Shown: positions 1 through 11,816 of the stretch, piece after piece
Numbering within the stretch: position 1 is the first letter of the stretch
Layout of the letters: every line of letters begins with the position of its first letter
DNA from: Apostichopus californicus
Lineage: Eukaryota; Echinodermata; Holothuroidea; Aspidochirotida; Stichopodidae
Length of the DNA: 64,000 bases
Direction of reading: 5' to 3'
Assembly: GCA_020650975.1 (NCBI GenBank)
Contig: JAIPMN010006291.1
Coordinates: 1 to 64,000, forward strand
The notes under the pieces: model-generated
Told to the model about the DNA's origin: nothing
What the model saw: the letters and a program-made list of their open reading frames with translations, nothing else
Database searches by the model: none
Made by a program: the position numbers and the translations under genes

Positions 1-166
1 AATTCATTTCTAGCAAGACTTGCTTATGGATTACTATTTTACTCCAGATCCCATCCAGCTCTTTCAATCTTTGATTCACAAAATAGCTAGTTTGTCCACA
101 TAAATCCATGATACAGTAGCATAAGTTAATTGTTCCCATTGCAATTCAGAATTCCTCGACTTGGGT
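1..166 (-). CDS. Possible exon of a divergent minus-strand gene, cut by the window edge
   Basis: On the minus strand a pyrimidine-rich tract ending in TTCTTCTCCAG (AG at 168-167) looks like a good 3' splice site. The sequence after it holds a frame that starts at an ATG at 139-137 and stays open for 46 codons to the window edge. The predicted peptide contains a helical-looking stretch, NQRLKELDGIWSKI. Its L-x-x-L/IW-x-x-I spacing loosely recalls the N-terminus of PRC1/Ase1-type microtubule bundlers, but this is far too short to name a family. An in-frame TGA lies at 148-146, so translation would have to begin at 139 or at the second ATG at 109. A 46-codon frame can arise by chance, so the splice context carries most of the weight. 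Confidence 0.28.
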
Positions 167-673
167 CTGGAGAAGAAAAAAACAGAAAATCTCAAAATTA
201 GCAAGTAGAACAACTTGATTACTCTCATTATGACACAAACTGATGGTCATCTCCTTCCAAGAATTTAATTTGTTTCCAGAGTTACTTGCTGAACACCATC
301 TGCACAGATATCACATAATAATGAAGATTGTGGAGAAATTTTCAACCTAGTACGATTGTTCTATTATGGAAAGCTCTTTTCCATTAGATCATTTTCCAAC
401 ACATTAGACACTGTCCAAGATTTAAGTTGCATTGGTCTACCTGAATACTTACTAGGCCTAGGCTACTGTAGAGCTAGTAATGTAGTCTAGCCTCTAGGTT
501 GTGGGATTAGGAACTAGGCTAATAACAATGCCAATGGTATTGCTGCGTTACGCCTAACGTTGTAGAGATCATACTGCATTGTAACTTCGATTTGTCGCTC
601 CACTTGCTCGAGTCATTACAGGCGAAAGAAAGTTTTTTAAAGTTGGTTCTTTAGTTAGAAGTAAAGTACTTAC

Positions 674-710
674 CACTCTGGTCGTCATAGCATGTGTTTG
701 TTGTTAAAAG
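674..710 (-). other. Possible first exon and donor site of the same minus-strand gene
   Basis: Read on the minus strand, an ATG at 688-686 begins a frame M-T-T-R-V that runs straight into a consensus donor GTAAGT (673-668). A TAA lies in frame upstream of this ATG. Spliced to the acceptor at 167, the frame would give an 11-residue peptide ending at the TGA at 148-146. It would then be a small upstream ORF ahead of the main frame starting at 139. The 5' end of this exon cannot be placed. The proposed intron is 507 bp. This is splice-signal reasoning only. Confidence 0.25.
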
Positions 711-1601
711 TAAAAATACTCTTTCGAAAAAACGTGTCTAAAGAAATTCAATTTCAGAGTAGAATACACACTGTATGTATGGAGACGTACAGATGATCTG
801 GGTTTTTGCCGTACACAGAAAGCGCCCTCACTAATTTTCAAGGCTTCACTGCTAAAACACACGGCAATACACTGTGTCAGCGTTCTGTCCTTATCAATTT
901 CTATGGCCCATCCTTATTTGTCATCCATTTTGGATAAAATTGAAGTTAGCAGTCAATTTTTGCATGACGTTTACAAGGATCGTGCAAAACGATAGATTTA
1001 TTATTTTCATCTCTGGTCATTTTGGATTACTTTATATTTATTGATATTGATCTAGATTTTCTCAGATTTTGAAATTAACTATACAGGCTTAATATTACTA
1101 CTACTGAGAAAGTCACACTTTTAAAACTGCTTTGAAACAGACTTCCTGATTTAAGCTGGCTCTAAGTGTTTCTTGAATGCTCCTAATCCAAATACAAAAT
1201 CTTAAAAGTACATTTATATTGACAACATTCAGAATTCAATTGTAAACAAAATGTAGCACACTTTCTAGAAAGACATTTTCTCAGTTGACTAATGCACAGT
1301 CAAAATGATCAAAACTGAAAAATTAAATTAAAACATAAAATACAAAAACACAGTTTTAGTTGCAGATTTCCAAAGAACTTTTACATGGTTACAATTGAGG
1401 GCTACAGTAAGTTTGTGATTTTAGTTGTTCAAATTTTGACTGTTCCAATAAAGTTGAGAAATGTATCGCATAACTATAATTTATGCTGATTACAAGAGAT
1501 ACAGTAAATACAGTTTTTATGAATTGTCCTGGTGGTCTCTGATTATACCACATATTTTTTTGTTTTGAATTGTGCTGGAAGAATTTCACCCCTTTGCTTT
1601 C

Positions 1602-1685
1602 GAGTTTGACCCTGTCCCTGCCCCCCTTTTGAGTTTGACACTGTCCCTACCCCCTTTTAAGTTTGACACTGTCCCAGCCCATTTT
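1602..1685 (+). repeat. Three-copy tandem repeat, about 28-bp unit
   Basis: Three consecutive copies of a unit built on GAGTTTGACACTGTCCC followed by a C-run and TTTT. The copies differ by a few bases and in C-run length, as expected for replication slippage at the C tract. Confidence 0.8.
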
Positions 1686-2174
1686 AATTGTTTGTGCATA
1701 ATGAAGGTTGTGACATTACTTTGTAGATCATTTAAATTTTAAACACATTCAGAAACCTCGTTGAAGTTTGTTGCACTATTACCATCTCCCTGACCTTTGC
1801 CTTTGAGTTTGATGCCTTTATCCTCGGGCACTGTTAATGAGTGTATATCAAGGTCATATCGACATGGGAACAACCTTCAATTGCCTCTCATCAGGAGGGT
1901 GAATGAGCATATTTTGTTCTCTTAATGAGTTCCATTCGACTTGCTTCAATCTACGGCCAAGTCCATGCTGATGGCGAAAGTTAATTTGATTTTTTCCCCA
2001 GAGCAGCTCCTCTGAGAGGCAATTCAACGTGACCAACAGTGTTGTTTACTTTCACCATCTGTTAACATAAAAATTTTTAAATTATATTAACTTAAAAGAA
2101 AGAAAGAAAAGGACTCTGTAATAATGGCAGTAAAGTGTCGTGGAATACTAACAGTACAAGTGCTTTCATGTTTG

Positions 2175-2184
2175 TATATAAAAG
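2175..2184 (+). promoter_or_regulatory. TATA-like motif upstream of neurexin
   Basis: The sequence TATATAAAAG matches a TATA box and lies about 540 bp before the neurexin start codon. A TSS about 30 bp downstream would give a long 5' leader. In an AT-rich genome such matches are common, and an upstream untranslated exon joined at 2583 is an alternative. Confidence 0.15.
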
Positions 2185-2582
2185 TCATCTGCGTTACCTG
2201 CAAACTTTAGCATGCTTACAGTATATTACTAAAAATGTTCAAAAAAGCGTTGTTTTGTTCATTTTAAGACTCAAGTTTTCTCCCACCTATGAAGAGCAGA
2301 GGAAATTGATGTACTGTACAACAAGATCAGTATATGTATGAATTTTAAAGAATAGTTTTGAAAAGTTTTCTTTTTGTGAAAACTTACATTTCAACCATAT
2401 TCTTCTCATGCAGACCCAGTGACCATGTTAGAAAAGGTCTGCATTTGCCGTGTGTGAAATTTTGAATTGCTCCTCCTTTCTGTATTGAACTGTTTTATTC
2501 ATTAAATTAGACTATTTTAAATATCGTAATTTATTATATTCTTTTCTCAAGAAATATATATATTTTTTTTTAATCTATTCAG

Positions 2583-2710
2583 ATCTATTTGTTCCATGGT
2601 GTCCCAGAAATGGCTTCCCGAAGGCGATGATAGTTTCCTAATTGATACCGTACAGAGTGATTCAACTATCTGAAGGGGGTTTTAAAAAACACATCTTCAG
2701 CATCATCAAA
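2583..2710 (+). other. Probable 5' UTR of neurexin exon 1, with upstream ORFs
   Basis: A T-rich tract ending TAATCTATTCAG (AG at 2581-2582) resembles a 3' splice site, so the coding exon may begin at 2583 with an upstream non-coding exon elsewhere. In the neurexin frame a TAA at 2639-2641 closes the frame upstream and no ATG occurs before 2711, which fixes the start. The leader has out-of-frame ATGs at 2596 (25 codons, stop at 2671-2673; context ccATGG) and 2610 (6 codons, stop at 2628-2630). These could reduce ribosome flow to the main start. Confidence 0.45.
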
Positions 2711-3449
2711 ATGGAAGAAGTCGACTCGAGACATCTAAGGAGGATCTTGCTGATAGCTACCCTGGTTGCAATATTTTTCGGAAACACTATAGCACTGTAC
2801 TTCACCAGTATTCAGACATCGTACTGTGAGTTTGAGAGATGGAACGCCAGCGTAAATGGCACTCTGAAATTTGAGTTTAGGACTAGCCAATCAGAGGCGT
2901 TACTACTTTACATGGACGACGGTGGGAACAATGATTACATGGAACTGGTGTTAGAGGACGGTCAGCTTCGTTTTCGTGTCAGGATACACAACAATGCGTG
3001 GACTGTCTTCATGGGAGAGGCGTTGGACGACTCGTTATGGCATCAGGTGGTGATAGTCAGAAACGGTAAGACAAGCGAACTGACGTTGGACGATTACTCG
3101 CGGCACGGATCTGTCGAGGGTCAAGACGATGAACTGACCATACGCACCAACCTGTTTGTGGGCGGAATTCCGCAAGATTCGGTCGACATGTCCGAGTTGT
3201 CCAACTCGGACGCATACCTGTACAAACACTTCCAGGGATACATCAGGAATTTGATCTACCGGACAAAGTATGCCAGATACCACTTTGAGCGGCCGAAACT
3301 GTTGTCTCGGACTTTCGTGGACGACGACGCCATCGACCTGTGTCAGAGAGTGAACCCCTGTGACAACAGAGGATTGTGCGTGAGCAAGGACGATGGACCA
3401 TCCTGTGACTGTAGAGGGACTGGTTATGAAGGGGAAGTTTGTGATATTG
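2711..3449 (+). CDS. NRXN: Alpha-neurexin coding exon 1: signal peptide, LNS1, EGF1
   Basis: Neurexins are presynaptic adhesion receptors that bind neuroligins, LRRTMs, cerebellins and other partners across the synapse; alpha forms carry six LNS domains with three EGF repeats. This exon encodes 246 residues plus one base. Residues 11-30 form a hydrophobic signal peptide. Residues of about 38-200 make an LNS domain, with the core strands LKFEFRT, ALLLYMDDGG and YMELVLEDGQL, the DDSLWHQVVIVR strand and the NLFVGGIP signature. Residues 207-246 are an EGF repeat with six cysteines (211, 217, 223, 232, 234, 244) and the CDCRGTGYEGEVC pattern typical of neurexin EGF1. N45 and N49 are N-glycosylation sequons. 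ATG 2711 has a good context (A at -3, G at +4) and is the first in-frame ATG after a stop. The exon ends at GTAAGT in phase 1. Packing signal, LNS1 and EGF1 into one exon matches vertebrate alpha-neurexins. Frizzled, Slit or CASPR-like LNS proteins fit less well. Confidence 0.93.
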
Positions 3450-6400
3450 GTAAGTCTCCATTCTGTGTAGGATTTTTTGATTCTCCGTCAAACTTTTGTC
3501 TAGGTATAAGATCAAGATGAGGAGATACAAGTTGACCGCATCGAATCAGGGGAAGGGACCTTTTGGCAGTCTGTTACTAAGGAGCCCACCCATGAGGAAG
3601 TATCATGGGCAAGTCTACCTATACTTACCTACTGTAGAAAGGACCATGGAGAAACCTTGACATATTACATACTGTTTAAACAATGTTCCAGTGGATCTAC
3701 CGTGGGTAAGGCCCTCGATCGACTTTCTTCAATACTTGGTCCAGTGGTCGAATGATGCAATAGGGTTATGGTACATACCTTGGAATTACACTAGACTCTC
3801 CTTCCTGCCACTTACTACTGTACACATGGAGAATGCTCCTGTGAAAAGAATTGACTTTGACCCATCCTGATCCTGACTCATCCTGATCCAAGTGACTAAC
3901 TCAACTCATGGGGATAAAAGTACTGTGTATTCTTTTATGTAAATCAATGCTCATCAGAATATTCCTGGTCCTTATAAATACTGCCCTCCGTACAGGCCCC
4001 AGCTTAAATATAAATGACAAATCATTACTACGTAAGGTGAAAAGAGTGAGAATTAAAGACGGTTAAGCACTGAGGAATTTGCTATGTCGACTGTACATCG
4101 ATCCTGCTACAGTGCTTAAAGTTTACTAAAAGTTGGAACACACCAAAAAGAAAAGGGGAACATTGAGAAATAATGTTTTCTGCAATAAAACTTGTAACAT
4201 TTATGATAACAAAGGGTGCAAACTGCTGCCTACTGGGTTGTTTGCTACTTTATTTCAGTCTTCCAACAAATAAGAGTAATAACAGGAGGAACAAAACTCA
4301 AAAAGGCAAGAAGGAAGAAAAAAAAGAGAGGGAAAAAAAAACAGGAAAACAAAACAGATTTCCCTAAACGTCCTTGCAGTAACGGAAATATGGTCAAATT
4401 GAAAGTGTTAATTCTTTTATTTAATAAAAGGTTGGCTCTATTAACCTTGAATTCTATTTACAAGGTGACTCAAAACACGCAAAAATGTCTGAAATTTCCC
4501 AAAACTTTTTTGAGAAAATCAATATTTTGAAGTGACAGAGTTTGATTGATATTACGGTGGCAAAGATGTCCTCTTATTTGGTTAGTGGCGGATGTGTTTA
4601 GGGAAATTATAGTCAGACATTTAGGGAGTTGTTTTACTGGTTGTCCCTTGGACAAAGAGATGATATGGTAGGAACCTTGATGGTAACCATGTCAACCTAC
4701 TCTATTGCTGTTGTGTAAACTCTGCAACTGCTCATGACATTACTGAATCACTTCTTGCATAATTTGATATTTTATCATTCATGTATTTAATTAACATGCA
4801 TCGGAATGAGATATGTCACTCATGGATATGCAGCATCATGACTTATGTTACTTCACAATTCTGTATGTCTGCTGTTGTTATGTATGCAAAGTAGTATATG
4901 ATGCATGAATCAAAATGAGAACAAACAGTGCATCTGGTGTATCATGTATTTCAACGATAGAACTAGAATCTGCGAAAGGGATACCAAACTCAGAACCCAG
5001 ATCTATATCACAGAACAAGTAGAAAGAAACACAATGTACCATTTATCCCATCTTGACACCATGTTCCATATTGCTGGGATGTAAAAATGTTGAATTTTAT
5101 TCAGATCCTAAGGTATATTTGCATACATGTGCAATAATTTGTGATGTCGTAAACGGACAACACATCAAACCGTCCTTGGTTTGTTATGTTTTTCACGATG
5201 ATGCAATAAACTGAAATGACTTTGTGAGGAAGTCATGTGATGATTCATGATTGACCTGCAACATCAAATAAAATCCTGTCACACAATTAAAGTATTTTCC
5301 AAGCTCATATATAATTCATTAACAATTTTAAGGAGAAATAAAACTTGCTGATGATAAAGTCCATAAATTACACAATGCACTTGAGCATAGACTAAATACG
5401 ATGAATAAAGTGTAATATTTTCTTTGTAGATCTCAACAACGGAACCAATCTGATATTTTTAAGCTTGTAAGTTGCATCATATTTACAGGGGCTCATTCAC
5501 AAGCTCTATGTTATAGACATTTTTTTTGTTATTTTCTGAATCCGTTATCCCTTTAATGATAGCACTTTCATTCTTGGTACGTGAAATGAAAGGATTAACT
5601 TTAAATCAAAAATTGTTTCCTCAAGTCGGATACCTAGTCCTACATATATTCCAAACTGTATTCTTTTAATTTTGTAATTTTCCAAGCTTTCGATCGATTC
5701 ACGCAGTCAGCTGAAGGTAAGGCTCCACTATATTACGTAATCAATGTCAAAAAGTCACCTAAATGCTCAGCTTTTTCGCAACTTTGGCTATTCTCCCCAT
5801 TATTGATGTCGTTAATACCCTGTGTCGCTTTCAAGCAAAACCCCATTATAAATTTTCCTATGAATTAGACACGTATACGGTATGTATTCTATGTACTTTA
5901 AAAGAGAAATGGGTCTCACAGTTTGGTAAACTGTCAGCATGTACTTCCCTGGTAACAAGGTAAAGTATTTTTTGTTTAAATTCCGACAATGCCAAGCTAT
6001 GACTTTATAATTTGGCAAACCAAATGGTTAATGCAACAATTTACCCGCATGCTATATATTCTTCTATGTTGGTGAGGCTTTATTTGTCATCACCACAAGT
6101 GCTGTAAGTTACTGTAACCTGCATCCAAATGATAGAAATCATGTTGGCCACATGGCATTAGAATTGTTCACGGTCGAGAATATTAGTACATGCCTGTTAA
6201 TGTTTCTGTATATATGTGGGTGTAAGTATAGGCCTAGCTACTGGCTAGCCTCGGGGAATAAAGCACGGCATGCCAGATCTGCTTCATGTCATACATAAGT
6301 TCTCTCCTGTTCATTTACATCTTAAATAATCAAGGAATTCTGAATGGATTTAAGCTTCCTTTCAATTATTTCTATGTTGCCATGGATGCAAGCTGGTTTA

Positions 6401-8438
6401 ATATTTTCAAGATCAACAGCAATATATGAAATGATAAATATATGACACGTATCGGTTTTGATTCCCATGTTTTTTAAATTTTGATTTTAATAATTTATAA
6501 GAACTAATTCCCAAACTAGAATGACTGGTTTAAGTCAGTTTTCATCAGAACTACATGAATAAACATGACACTAATGTCCTGCATTTTGCTTAGACGAACT
6601 TAATTTTAATTTCCAGCCATATAAGAAACTGTACATAGAACAACATGAAACAACACTTGTGATATATGCGCCTTCTCAATTAATGGTGATAAATTCCTGG
6701 CAAATTTACTTGTTTAACAGTTGAAAATAAAATAGGACATATAATGATAAATACTGGTAATGGTTCCAGGAAATTTACAATTGGTAAAATTTCTTTAATT
6801 TAACTAGTACAATGCATCTACAGCCTTTTCCAAAATAAATTGCGACCGTATCATTAGGTAGGCTTAATCTTTCATATGTTCATGAAAAATGAATTCAATT
6901 AAAACTGTTTGAAAAAGCATTTATTACAATCTTGGCTAGGCCTATATAGTCTCGACATGCTGATAATTTTACACAAATATTTGATTAAGAAGAAAAACAT
7001 TAGGGCCTCCTGTGGTGGAAAATATAATCTCGAGCTGTGACCGGAGGGAGACATCTCCAGGCAACTTTTTCTACTCAACATCTTCATTGCCATGGTGATC
7101 ACGTTTAAGCTCTGTTTGTGTTCCTTTTTAAATTCCTTGTCGATCAAATTTGTCTCTCCTCGTAGTGTGCCAGTAGCTTGCATGTTTTATGTTTCTGTTA
7201 ATCTGTAATGCATGTAGATGCATGTACTAGTCATCACATTCATTGCCCACGTTATTTGATATCTTTCGAAGAAAGAGAGAGACAGAGAGATGGAGAGAGA
7301 AGAGAGAGTGTGAGAGCTAATGCATGCTTTTGTATTGCATTACCACCAGCACATGCCTATGCATTGCATTCCCGGGAGACTGCACAAGTCTGTATGCAGC
7401 TCTCTCATCATTAGAGTGAATTGCCATTAATCAAACCAGTCGTAAATTTATTATGTCATTCAAACTTTTACCAGGGCCTTATTGGTACACTAACGCAACA
7501 GAATTCAGTACATAACCGAGTACTTTTCCATCCATGGGTGATTAAGAGTTAAGGCAAGTTGTACTTTGTGACCCTCGAATATTAAAGGGATCAGTGGTAC
7601 CGTACGTGGCAGATCGTGTGACACTTTAATATCTAGAGAGAAAAATATTCTGTAAAATTTGTGAAAAAATAACTTACATGTATCAAATGTTTGGGGATTT
7701 AATTTTAGGTACATTTGGTTGATTGAAGTGAACCTGATTAAAGTATGCATGCAGCTACACCCGTGATTCTACCAGGTACCGTATCACGGCAGCTGGGACG
7801 TGGTGTCATCACGGCAGACAGTGTCCTTTTGAAACCATCCCTTCCCCTTACCTTCCCTTTACAATCTACTTGTTGATCATTATCTTTGAAATACATTTGG
7901 AATGCGTGCCTCGCTGACAATGATCTCTGTATTTAGAATTCTATCAAAATGGCAAGAAATTTGTAGAAATATTATTCCCCCTCTGTTGATAAATTATTAA
8001 AATATTATAAAGAATAAGAGAACTCTTTTTGACTGAATTGTCGTGCTCTGGCATCATTCACTCAGCCGATACCAGACGTATTCACAAAATATCTTTGCCA
8101 TATAAACACAAAATACCATGACGATGTGGTTTTTTATTCCGAGCCAGAAGTGCAGAAAATCTGCCAACTTTTTATATCATTTAAAAGCATTTAACTTCAG
8201 CCACTGGAACAACCCTTTAAGAATACCATACACATCCTTGAACCAGTTATGTAACTGTAAGGTAGTGTTTGTAGATCAAAATTGAAATTAGAGACCCTTA
8301 TTTTGTTAAAAGCATTTCTCTGTGAAATCCTACATTCTAAAGGTAATGATCAATTCACTAAAAATTATTATGCATGGCTTGATGAGAATTTGAGACCAAA
8401 AACAATATTATGGAGAAAAGAAAAACCAACTGTAATAA
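3450..8438. other. Intronic sequence, mostly featureless
   Basis: About 5 kb of AT-rich sequence. If intron 1 is retained, the reading frame continues 23 codons to a TGA at 3518-3520, and an AATAAA hexamer occurs at 4184-4189. A run of purines lies at 4288-4362. The only other clear structure is a GA-rich microsatellite at 7269-7316. I see no coding exon. Confidence 0.5.
7269..7316 (+). repeat. GA-rich microsatellite
   Basis: Interrupted (GA)n tract with occasional C and T substitutions. It accounts for the Glu/Arg-rich open frame that crosses it. Confidence 0.85.
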
Positions 8439-8685
8439 AATCCCTACTGCGTCACCTGGTGTCTCAGGTATTCCGTTACCTCAGTTTAATCCCTACTGTG
8501 TCACCTATGGTGTCTCAGGTACACCGTTACCTCAGTTTAATCCCTACTGTGTCACCTGGTGTCTCAGGTACACAGTTACTTCAGTTTAATTCCTACTGCG
8601 TCACCTGGTGTCTCAGGTACACCGTTACCTCAGTTTAATCTCTAATGCGTCACCTGGTGTCTCAGGTACAACGTTACCTCAGTTT
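8439..8685 (+). repeat. Minisatellite, 49-bp unit, five copies
   Basis: Five head-to-tail copies of a 49-bp unit containing GCGTCACCTGGTGTCTCAGG and ending ACCTCAGTTT. Copy 2 has two extra bases (CCTATGGTG in place of CCTGGTG). The unit includes a short hairpin, CACC-TGGTG. Few substitutions separate the copies, so the array is young or homogenised. The open frame across it (residues LSLIPTVSP repeated) is repeat-derived. Confidence 0.92.
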
Positions 8686-11600
8686 GAGCTTGGCATGACT
8701 GTACGATAAATAACCACCTGTCGGGCCTCCTCTGTACATGTAGCTTTGATTCATTAAATGATTTTCCTTTCAGTTCCCACAAAGGTTTTATTTGAACCTT
8801 ACGCCAACAGAGTTTTCTCTGGTTTTTGCCTCAAGTGTATTCTCTCATGTTGTAAGTTCAACAACATCAGATGGAAACGAGATGGAAGCGTAAGTAGGGC
8901 ATGAAAATAGTCGCAAAAAAGATTGTGGTGCAAAAAAAAGTTGGAGCAACATGAAAATTTGCCTTTAGTGACGCTGTTAATACCTTGTGACATTATATAC
9001 CTCCGTGTAGACGGTTTGGAACGTCTTTTTCTCACATTCCTTAGAAGAATTACTTTGCTGATTGGTGGTAAGAAATATGTGATAATAATGATGTTCTTAA
9101 GGCTGATTGTGTATTAACATGGTTTGTCTGTGAGATGAATTTTTGTTTTGTTTTTCTTTCAGTCTGCTCAGAATTTCTACTCTAAATTTTTTTTCTTCTA
9201 TTCTAACATCCTCCTGGAGGTTGTCTGCCCGTTTGGAATTTAATCTGGAGGAATCAATAATAACCCCAACATTGCTGGGAACTTCATATTATATGCAAAC
9301 TGACGAAACAATGTCAACACGGTCCACTCTACGTAGAAACGGTGCAGCGTTTATCATAGGGGAAATTGTATGTTAAATTGGCATAGTTGTCTTTTCTCGC
9401 CTTTCTACGGTACATAACATAGAAATACGAGCCATTTCTCTATATTCAAAGATAAATATTACCTTGAAAGAACTTGGTGAAGTTATTGATTTGAGTATTA
9501 AAATTTTCTCCAGTGTACATACGTAATTCTTTTCATTTTTGAGGCAAACATGGGGATAGCTAGGCCAACATAGCAATGTGATATAGCAGTACCGAAGTAT
9601 TTAAGTTGTCAAGTTTGCTTTCTGATATGTATTTAAACTCTTGATTTTATTGGATTTTTGGTCGAAATCGAAAATTATAAATGACATTAGCAAAGATGGA
9701 CGTGCAATTCCTGAGGGTCTTTTCATTATGCATTTCAGTATGTAAATCTTCTTACATCTATCTACAGAACATTTACTTAATTAAGTAAGGGACGATTGTA
9801 GGCACAGAATGTAGTTGGTTTCATGTTTAAATGGTGTGCAGGCAAACAATTGATCTCACGGGCCACATGCAGTGAAGTTTTGTACCCGGTTTAAAAGGTT
9901 GTACGTCTGTACTACCGTTTAAATGGGAATCTTACATTATATGGTCAAATATTTAAAAGATCAGGAAGATTGACATGCACTTTATCCATATCTGTTATTT
10001 TGAAATATACCATTACAAGTTAAGTCTCAGACCACTTTTCACACCCTCCAAAGTATCATGTTGTTTTCTTGCCGTATGGTTCTGTTGATGGCAATGTAGC
10101 CCCCCCCCCCCTAGTAGGGTTGTAAGAAAGTTACAGGCTGCAGATAATTTCNNNNNNNNNNAGCCCCCCCCCCCCCCTAGTAGCGTTGTAAGAAAGGTAC
10201 AGGCTGCAGAAAATTTTCCCAAGGGCTGAATTCACAAGGCACACAGGCACCTGTGTTAACTAAAGATGGTTGCAGTATGCATTCCACTGCTATCAGTCTT
10301 ATTGATGTATAAACCACTTGAAACATGAGACTTAAGAAGCCTAAAACTTAGGCCCATGATCAATGGATGTGGCTGGAATCACTCAGAACTCGAAACAGGA
10401 AAACAAAAGACTAATAGGGCCTCAAATAAACATGATTGCAAGGTTCACAAATGTTCATGTTCATTAACTGAGCTGTAGGATATCCACAACTATGTTCTGC
10501 TTTCTTAAATTTTTCTTTCAAAATGGGACTTTTGATCCGAGGATAACGGAATATTCTACCTTACTTTATAGGCAGCTAGGCTATAAGTTTCAGTGGGTCA
10601 GGTAGACGTAATATGGTAGTGCAGTTTATCACAAATTGTAAAATATCATCCCGTTGGCAAGTAGATTATTTCTGAAGAAGTTGCTTTGATAGAGCTGAAA
10701 GGCCTTCAAACGCTGAAGTTATTGCCACAAAATACTATGTTATATTGAATGCGCAAAGATCTGCAAAATTGCCTGTCGGTCATTGTTAATAAGTTATATC
10801 AACAAATATGGGGTTTATTCAATGTTTAATAGTAATCACTCTTCTTCTATATCCATTTGGACCACAATTGTGTCAACTATGTTTTCAGGTCAAGGTATAC
10901 ACACAATAAAATACAAAGGAAGGAAAATCTGGGACACTCGATCTGTAGGAATTTCCCCTTTCATTCCCTTTACCAGGAACAAAACTAAACTTGCTTCACA
11001 TCAGTTCAAACTAGGGCTCCAGAATCCCAAAGTATGGGGAATTTACATAATTTGGCCTTGGTGAAGATTTGTTGTTGCATTACCATAGGTTAATTATGAG
11101 GATTTGTGTAATTTTGAATGGTCCTAGATAAGATGACAGGCTCCATATTTTCTAATATAGATCTATATTTCCTTCAAATTGTGTAATAGATGACCTTAAT
11201 TGTCATTAAGCAGATTATATTAAAATAAATATGTGACATATCTTTTGTTGGAAAACCATGTGCAAATATTTTGTTACTGTGGCTGTATCAAGGGACTTGT
11301 ATTATGCATTCAAAGTAATTAAACTTTTGTAATTAACTGCCGATACTCTAATTTGGAGTCAAATTTATTATTCAGGTGATGTAAATCATAGCTGGTTTTC
11401 AATAAGTTGATATATTAATTTAAGAAAATACAGTGACCAAAATATTACAAAGAAAAAGAAAGGAACAGAAATGGCATCTCAAAATCTCCTTGAGCTTAAA
11501 TTCATTTATAGCACAGACAAATCATAAATGCCTCACGCACACACATTGAAATTCACATGAACCCCACAGTTCTATATTCTGCAAAATTTGCTGTTTTGTT

Positions 11601-11816
11601 TTAATACTTTCTCTTGATTTTACCTTAAACTGTTGTAACTTTCCTTTCTATACTAATAGCAAAAAAGTGAGTGAAAGAAAAGAGCCAAAAACATTGTTCC
11701 ATATCTTTCCATAAATATTAAACCTAGCATTACAAGTAATATATAATTACTGTAAAGTGTCAGTTTATTCATACTTAGTAAAAATTCCTAAATCCTATTG
11801 ATCCATTCAGGTCAGC
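8686..11816. other. Intronic sequence with one assembly gap
   Basis: About 3.1 kb without a recognised gene or transposon. It includes the N gap with duplicated flanks at 10100-10215. Otherwise it is AT-rich unique-looking sequence. Confidence 0.5.
10100..10215. repeat. Assembly gap between two near-identical copies of a poly-C motif
   Basis: Ten Ns at 10152-10161 separate two copies of a block of about 55 bp. Each begins with a C-run and continues CTAGTAG, GTTGTAAGAAAG, TACAGGCTGCAGA and AATTT. The gap may be an assembly join at a homopolymer, with the repeat unit duplicated or present only twice. Confidence 0.75.

Larger units (their letters stand above)
711..2582. other. Upstream flank between the putative divergent gene and neurexin
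   Basis: About 1.9 kb without a convincing gene. It holds a three-copy minisatellite (1602-1685), an imperfect inverted repeat of about 15 nt around 1876-1890 and 2013-2027, and a TATA-like motif at 2175. If both neighbours are real this would be a bidirectional promoter region, but no CpG island is apparent. Confidence 0.4.

Noticed and set aside
1854-2036. A 60-codon minus-strand frame with a protein-like composition
   Set aside because: No family recognised, no splice signals in a consistent arrangement, and it lies over an imperfect inverted repeat.
2642-2710. Neurexin start at 2642
   Set aside because: The codon there is TTG, not ATG; the first in-frame ATG is 2711 and it directly precedes the signal peptide.
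4216-4530. A Lys-rich 104-codon frame
   Set aside because: Caused by a purine-rich low-complexity tract (AAGGAAGAAAA type); no homology.
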